In this document: in pieces, positions 60,003 through 64,000 of the stretch
Layout of the letters: each line of letters starts with the position of its first letter
Numbering within the stretch: the first letter of the stretch is position 1
Assembly (NCBI GenBank): GCA_028818695.1
Contig: JAPPNK010000006.1
Span: forward strand, 33,301-97,300
DNA length: 64,000 nt
Direction of reading: 5' to 3'
From: Candidatus Poribacteria bacterium
Lineage (GTDB): Bacteria; Poribacteria; WGA-4E; GCA-2687025
Made by a program: the position numbers and the translations under genes
The notes under the pieces: generated by a model
The model's database searches: none
What the model saw: the letters and a program-made list of their open reading frames with translations, nothing else
Told to the model about the DNA's origin: nothing

Positions 60003-61391
60003 ATGAGCGACTCATCTGCGGCTGACGTTTCTAAAAACGAAAAGCAGCCGCATCGAACAGGGCGGGAGATAGCTTTGCGCGCCGCCGCGGCTGTCGGCGC
60101 CATGGCGCTCTTGTACATCTTGGACGGCCCCGCCAACCAGCATGAATGGGCGGTCGGATGGCTTCGGCGGTATGAACAGTTTTCGCCGTTAATACTCTTG
60201 GCTCTCATTTCTTTAGAGCGGTTTGCTGTCTTCTTCGTTTTGTTTTTTCCGTTTTTCATTATTGAAAAGCTCCGCAAGGCGCCGGAGGATCCTCCAAAAC
60301 CTGAGAAAAGCCTCGTCCGCAAAATCTTTATGGATCCAATTCAATTTGCGCTGCTCTACCATGCGGCGCCGGTTCTGCTTATGAAACTGGCGGGCGCCGG
60401 GATGGGAACGCAGGCGCTCGCCGCCGCTTGTTGCTTCACGGCGGCGAAATGCCAAAAGCTGAAGTTTCTCTGGATGATCGCGCCGGCGCTCTACATGGGC
60501 TTTGCTTTTGCGCATTGGGCGGATTCTTCATGGCTGCTGGCTATAGGTATGACGACTCTCGCCGCCGCCGTTATTCAAAAAGAGACGTTCCGCATTCTCT
60601 TTTTCTTGACAGGCGGCTCCATTGCGATGCTCATCATGACGCCGATAGAAGCGGTGAAGCGGTGGAGATCGTTTGCGGCAACGGTTCTCGTCGTCGGGCT
60701 ATGCATATGGAGCGGCGCCGGCGGCTGGATGGTCGAATGGTTTCAGGGGCGGTATGCGGAATACAGCCCTTGGCCGTTCTGTTTGCTAATCTCGCTGGAA
60801 GGGTCCGTCGCGTCTGTTCCGTTTTGGTTTTTGGCGAATTTTGCGGTGGTGTTCATCGGCGACCGGACGAAGCCGAAACGCGGCAAAAAACCGAAGCCTG
60901 CCAAAAAACCGAAAAAAGACAATAAAGCCGAAGATGAAACGGACGAAAAGCCGAAAAAAGACAAGATCGAATTCACCCATGACAAGGCATTTTACTTCCC
61001 GATGGTTTTCGCGCCCATCGGCGAAACGCTGTTTTATCAGGCGCTGCCGATCGCGTTGTTGAGCGCGGCGGGGTTCAGCGCTGGAACGCAGTTCATCGTC
61101 TCGGCGGCGCTCTTCGCATGGGCGCATTATGTTGATCATGCTGGAAAGGGCATCGGGGCGGGAATACCCGGCGGCGTCTATCTCGGTTATCCATTCGTTC
61201 GCTGGTTTCCAGATTCGTTTTGGCGCGCCTTCTGGATCACGGCGGTTTCTCACTCGCTGCATAATCTGTTTGCGTCCACCGCTCAGAAAATCCCGATCTA
61301 CGGCAAAATAAACCGCGCCATCGACCAATTCGCCGAAAGGCTTAAGAAGAGAATGCAAGGCGGGAAGAAAAACGAATCGCCCGAGGAATGA
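60003..61391 (+). CDS. Polytopic membrane protein with CPBP-like protease domain (variant active site)
   Basis: The 462-residue protein has about ten transmembrane segments in two blocks separated by a long Lys/Pro/Glu-rich cytoplasmic stretch (about 283-320, GDRTKPKRGKKPKPAKKPKK). The C-terminal block matches the CPBP (type II CAAX prenyl endopeptidase-like) family: GETLFYQ near residue 339 instead of the usual EExxxR, FAWAHY near 368-373 and HSLHN near 416. One Glu and two His positions survive, while the first Glu and the Arg are replaced, so activity is doubtful. The N-terminal block is of unknown kind. It is a single gene and may process or sense membrane proteins, as suggested for other CPBP proteins. 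Confidence 0.75.
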   Translation: MSDSSAADVSKNEKQPHRTGREIALRAAAAVGAMALLYILDGPANQHEWAVGWLRRYEQFSPLILLALISLERFAVFFVLFFPFFIIEKLRKAPEDPPKPEKSLVRKIFMDPIQFALLYHAAPVLLMKLAGAGMGTQALAAACCFTAAKCQKLKFLWMIAPALYMGFAFAHWADSSWLLAIGMTTLAAAVIQKETFRILFFLTGGSIAMLIMTPIEAVKRWRSFAATVLVVGLCIWSGAGGWMVEWFQGRYAEYSPWPFCLLISLEGSVASVPFWFLANFAVVFIGDRTKPKRGKKPKPAKKPKKDNKAEDETDEKPKKDKIEFTHDKAFYFPMVFAPIGETLFYQALPIALLSAAGFSAGTQFIVSAALFAWAHYVDHAGKGIGAGIPGGVYLGYPFVRWFPDSFWRAFWITAVSHSLHNLFASTAQKIPIYGKINRAIDQFAERLKKRMQGGKKNESPEE

Positions 61392-61478
61392 GAAGGTACA
61401 GGCGTTGCGGGGCATTAGGCTGGAAAAACGCGCCGCAGGCTGCTATCATCTTGATTAAACAGCGTCAAAGGTTCCCTA

Positions 61479-62255
61479 ATGCTCCTCGCCGCCGACATAG
61501 GCAACACCGAGATCGCCCTCGGCCTCTTCCAAAACGGACGTCTCATCCAACCGTGGCGGCTCCGAACCGACCTGAACAAAAATGCGGACGAATACGGCGC
61601 GCTGCTCATTTCCCTCATGCAAGCGGGCGGACAAGACCCGAAGCGGATTGAACGGGTTTGCGCCGCCTCGGTCGTTCCGGCGTTGACGCAAACCTTCTTT
61701 CAAGCATGCGCCCAGTATCTCCGCTGCGAGCCGCGGATCGCAACGGCCGAATCGAACCTCGGCATTCAGCTGGATGTCGACAACCCAAGCGAAGTCGGCG
61801 CCGACCGGGCTTTGAACGCTCTTGCCGTCCTGCGCCTTTATCCGCTGCCCGCCGTCGTCGTCGACTTCGGCACCGCCACCAACCTAGACGTCGTCGGCGA
61901 GGGGGGAGTCTTCCGCGGCGGCGCCTTCATGCCCGGCATCCAGATCTCTATGGACGCTCTATTTCAGAAAGCGTCCATGTTGAAACCGCTCGAAAAAATT
62001 GAAAAGCCGAAGCGCGCCATCGGGCGCAACACGAGCGAATGCATACAGTCCGGCCTCTACTACGGCTATCTAGGACAGATGGAGCGCATGATTGAGCGCA
62101 TCGCCGAAGAGCTGGACGCAAAGCCGACCGTCGTCGCAACAGGCGGCTTGTCGAGCCTTCTGGCGCCGCATTCGGAGCTGGTGGACGCCATCGACCCGTA
62201 TCTGACGCTCAAGGGGCTGCTCTTCGCGGATGAGCGGCTGCGCGGTCATTCTTAA
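61479..62255 (+). CDS. coaX: Type III pantothenate kinase
   Basis: CoaX phosphorylates pantothenate in the first step of coenzyme A synthesis and is not inhibited by CoA. The 258-residue protein has the ATP-binding AADIGNTEIALGLF at its start, PSEVGADRALNALA and VVVDFGTATNLDVV in the middle, the GGAFMPGIQISMDAL loop and VVATGGLSSLL near the end, all in the order expected for the ASKHA-fold kinase. Its length is normal. The ATG at 61479 has AAAGG upstream. It converges with the sulfatase gene 17 bp downstream. No other CoA genes are in the window. Confidence 0.95.
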   Translation: MLLAADIGNTEIALGLFQNGRLIQPWRLRTDLNKNADEYGALLISLMQAGGQDPKRIERVCAASVVPALTQTFFQACAQYLRCEPRIATAESNLGIQLDVDNPSEVGADRALNALAVLRLYPLPAVVVDFGTATNLDVVGEGGVFRGGAFMPGIQISMDALFQKASMLKPLEKIEKPKRAIGRNTSECIQSGLYYGYLGQMERMIERIAEELDAKPTVVATGGLSSLLAPHSELVDAIDPYLTLKGLLFADERLRGHS

Positions 62256-62272
62256 CTCCCGCCGTCCGCTCC

Positions 62273-63784
62273 TTAGGCGCCTGATATGCGCGGCATCCGC
62301 AGCGGCTCTTTGCCCATCTCGGCGAACAGCAGCCTTTGGATCAGCTCCGCTTTCAGCGCCGAATAGGACGGATCGTCCCACAGGTTGTTCGTCTCGCAGG
62401 GGTCCGCCTCCAGATCGAACAGCTCGCCGTAGGTTTGCTGATAGTAAACCGTCAGCTTGTAGCGCGCGTTGACATAAGTCTTGACATGTATCGTCGTCGG
62501 CTCATGGCGGTTCTCAACAACGACATGGTCGCGCGCCGAGTCCGCCTCGCCGAACCATACGGCGCTTTGGTCGACTCCAGTCATCGTCCCCGGCGTCTCG
62601 ATTCCGCAGACGCTCAAAAAGGAAGGCGCCAGATCGACGAGCGTCTGGAGCGCTTCTGAACGGCTGCCCGCCGGCGTCCTCCCAGGCATGCGGACGATGT
62701 ACGGAACCTTGATCAGATCCTCGTAATGAAACGGTCCCTTCGCAATGAGTCCATGCTGCCCGTAAAAATGCCCGTGGTCGGAGGTGAACAACACAAGCGT
62801 GTTCTCCGCCAGCCCCAGCGCCTCCAGCTTGTCTAAAATGACGCCGATATACTTGTCCATCAGCGTCGTCATCGCGTAATAGACGGCGATGTTCTTCGCC
62901 ATCGCCTCCTTGTCAAACAGGTGCGAGCGCATGCCGTGGATGCCCTGCCCGCTTTCCCGCCAGGGAGAAAAGTCGGGCTTTCTCTGCTGCGTCATTTGAA
63001 AATGAGGCGGGTTGCGGTCATGCTCGCCGGGCAACGCTGTCGGCACGGTCAACGCGGCGGGATCGTACATCGTATCCCACGGCTCAGGAACAAGATACGC
63101 CGGATGCGGATCAAAAAAGCTTGCCCAGAGAAAAAACGGATCGTCGTTCTTCGCATACTCCGACATAAGCGCGTTCGAACGCTCTGCAATCCAGCGGTCG
63201 TAGTGAAACTCTTCGGGGATGAGCCACTTGTGCCGCTGCGAACGGTTGTTGCCCGTCGGCGGACGGAAATAGTCGCGCCAGTTATCGAGGCCGTTTTCCT
63301 CCATCCAGATCGCGTAATGCTGCCCAACATGCGCCTCGTCAACATGGTTGCGCGCCAGTTCGACATGCTCAAAGCCGTAGAACGGACCGTTAAAGCCGCG
63401 CCAGAAGTCCAGGTCCTGCATGATCGGATACGACTCTAGAGACGAGTAGCCGTCCCGTTCCCGCAGCGGCTGAAAATGCGCCTTCCCGACAAGAGCCGTT
63501 TGGTAGCCGGCGTCTGAAAAATCCTCGCCGACGGTATGGACATCTTCCATCAGCTTCGTTCCCAGCGAATAGGCGCCATGCTGGCTCGGATACATGCCGG
63601 TGATGATCGAGGCGCGCGTCGGGGTGCAGGTCGGGTTTGGGACATAGGCGCGGTTAAAAAGCGTCCCCTGCTCTGCGAGGCGGTCCAGATTCGGCGTTTC
63701 GATCTCCGAGTTGAGGCAGCCTAAAGTGTTCCAATGCTGCTGGTCGCTGGTGATTAAAAGTATGTTCGGACGTTCCTGACTCAT
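62273..63784 (-). CDS. Sulfatase 2 (Cys-type, formylglycine-dependent)
   Basis: The 503-residue enzyme is a type I sulfatase. The N-terminus has the metal-binding ILLITSDQQHWNTLG, the signature CTPTR at residues 53-57 followed by ASIITGMYPSQHGAYSLG, and FTSDHGHFYGQHG supplies the second metal site. I start at the ATG at 63784 because GGAGG lies 5 bases upstream; the ATG at 63796 lacks one. No signal peptide is visible. It resembles arylsulfatase or iduronate-2-sulfatase-like enzymes (DQQHWNTLGC). Together with the first sulfatase and fuconate dehydratase it supports use of sulfated polysaccharides. Substrate not predictable. Confidence 0.95.
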   Translation of the reverse strand: MSQERPNILLITSDQQHWNTLGCLNSEIETPNLDRLAEQGTLFNRAYVPNPTCTPTRASIITGMYPSQHGAYSLGTKLMEDVHTVGEDFSDAGYQTALVGKAHFQPLRERDGYSSLESYPIMQDLDFWRGFNGPFYGFEHVELARNHVDEAHVGQHYAIWMEENGLDNWRDYFRPPTGNNRSQRHKWLIPEEFHYDRWIAERSNALMSEYAKNDDPFFLWASFFDPHPAYLVPEPWDTMYDPAALTVPTALPGEHDRNPPHFQMTQQRKPDFSPWRESGQGIHGMRSHLFDKEAMAKNIAVYYAMTTLMDKYIGVILDKLEALGLAENTLVLFTSDHGHFYGQHGLIAKGPFHYEDLIKVPYIVRMPGRTPAGSRSEALQTLVDLAPSFLSVCGIETPGTMTGVDQSAVWFGEADSARDHVVVENRHEPTTIHVKTYVNARYKLTVYYQQTYGELFDLEADPCETNNLWDDPSYSALKAELIQRLLFAEMGKEPLRMPRISGA

Positions 63785-63871
63785 CGGCGCCTCCATTCAT
63801 GGTCTGCATCATAAACAGATCGGGCGGACGCGGCAACCTGTCATACCGTTTCAGTTGAGTTGGACATGTCG

Positions 63872-63953
63872 CCGACCTCATGCGTAAAGTTGGGACAGTT
63901 ATACGAATGATCTCTCTATTTATGGGAAAAGGCTCCGTCAACCAGGCCGTCAT
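63872..63953 (+). repeat. 75-bp direct repeat, copy B
   Basis: Positions 63879-63953 match 13224-13298 in the same orientation with about seven changes, and the 5' side continues with the GACCT found in the shorter copies. The two copies lie 50 kb apart. Past position 63953 the sequences differ: copy A runs into a REP-like hairpin, copy B into the palindrome at the window edge. Confidence 0.8.
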
Positions 63954-63968
63954 TTACATGATTACTTT

Positions 63969-63998
63969 ACCCCTCAGGTATGCGCATACTTAAGGGGT
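63969..63998. repeat. 30-bp palindrome at the window edge
   Basis: ACCCCTCAGGTATGC and GCATACTTAAGGGGT pair over 15 positions with one mismatch and one G-T pair, leaving no loop. It could be a protein-binding site, a terminator without T-run or the end of a mobile element reaching past the window. Confidence 0.55.
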
Positions 63999-64000
63999 CG

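Noticed and set aside
1..64000. tRNA or rRNA genes
   Set aside because: No cloverleaf with a GGTTCGAxTCC-type T arm and no rRNA-conserved stretches were noticed in the spacers; a computed scan would be needed to exclude them fully.

Overview
The window is a GC-rich, gene-dense bacterial chromosome segment with about 43 protein genes on both strands, one strong candidate structured RNA, several recognisable promoters and a few families of short intergenic repeats. I see no rRNA, tRNA, CRISPR array, integrase or transposase. The gene repertoire is two Cys-type sulfatases, a phytanoyl-CoA dioxygenase, large DUF6785/OPT-like membrane proteins, an L-fuconate dehydratase, a Gfo/Idh/MocA oxidoreductase, an amidohydrolase, a sugar-phosphate isomerase-like TIM barrel and a secreted propeller protein ending in a FlgD/T9SS-like domain. 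This mix is what I associate with Candidatus Poribacteria and related sponge or marine lineages. That assignment is inference from gene content; no marker phylogeny was possible. The outer-membrane porin-like protein and lipoproteins indicate a diderm cell.

Layout. 1-3.1 kb: partial ADP-ribosylglycohydrolase, an unknown protein, a DHH phosphoesterase and an SDR. 3.1-7.7 kb (minus strand): a tightly overlapping five-gene unit, FRG-domain protein > TPR protein > DNA methyltransferase > BsaWI-like restriction endonuclease > second methyltransferase. 7.8-10.4 kb (minus): thiamine diphosphokinase, apparently leaderless, followed 3 bp later by a DUF6785-type membrane protein. 10.6-24.1 kb: ClpB, a 1669-residue secreted multidomain protein, a sulfatase, a membrane-anchored propeller protein, a HAD phosphatase and GltX. 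24.15-24.70 kb: about 550 bp without a protein gene but full of strong hairpins and closed by complementary ends, a candidate large non-coding RNA. 24.9-32.5 kb: four head-to-tail paralogous membrane proteins with mosaic identity. 32.6-33.7 kb: a PH-domain protein fused to a diheme cytochrome c-like tail.

34.8-46.3 kb: from a near-consensus promoter runs a co-directional set consisting of a giant 2357-residue protein (inactive M28-like peptidase region, LysM-like and calcium-loop repeats, long helical region, FtsX/MacB-type permease end), an OPT-like membrane protein, an unknown duplicated protein, a PqqD-like protein and a LolD/MacB-type ATPase. I judge this the most likely undescribed system. 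It is followed by a TIM-barrel protein and a second restriction-modification pair (HEAT-methyltransferase fusion plus CfrBI-like endonuclease). 49.3-54.4 kb: a second envelope operon, with a Cys-rich exported protein, porin-like barrel, FMN_bind-like protein, DUF4920-like lipoprotein, one MacB-type permease and two consecutive ABC ATPases. 54.7-63.8 kb: mostly sugar catabolism (lactonase, L-fuconate dehydratase, amidohydrolase, Gfo/Idh/MocA, sulfatase) plus a lipoprotein, a CPBP-like membrane protein and type III pantothenate kinase.

Working together: the sulfatases, lactonase, fuconate dehydratase, mannonate-type SDR and Gfo/Idh oxidoreductase fit breakdown of sulfated, probably fucose-containing, polysaccharides. 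The two ABC-type operons point to envelope transport or lipoprotein handling with unknown substrates. The two restriction loci form the defence content. Short direct-repeat and REP-like hairpin families link otherwise unrelated intergenic regions.
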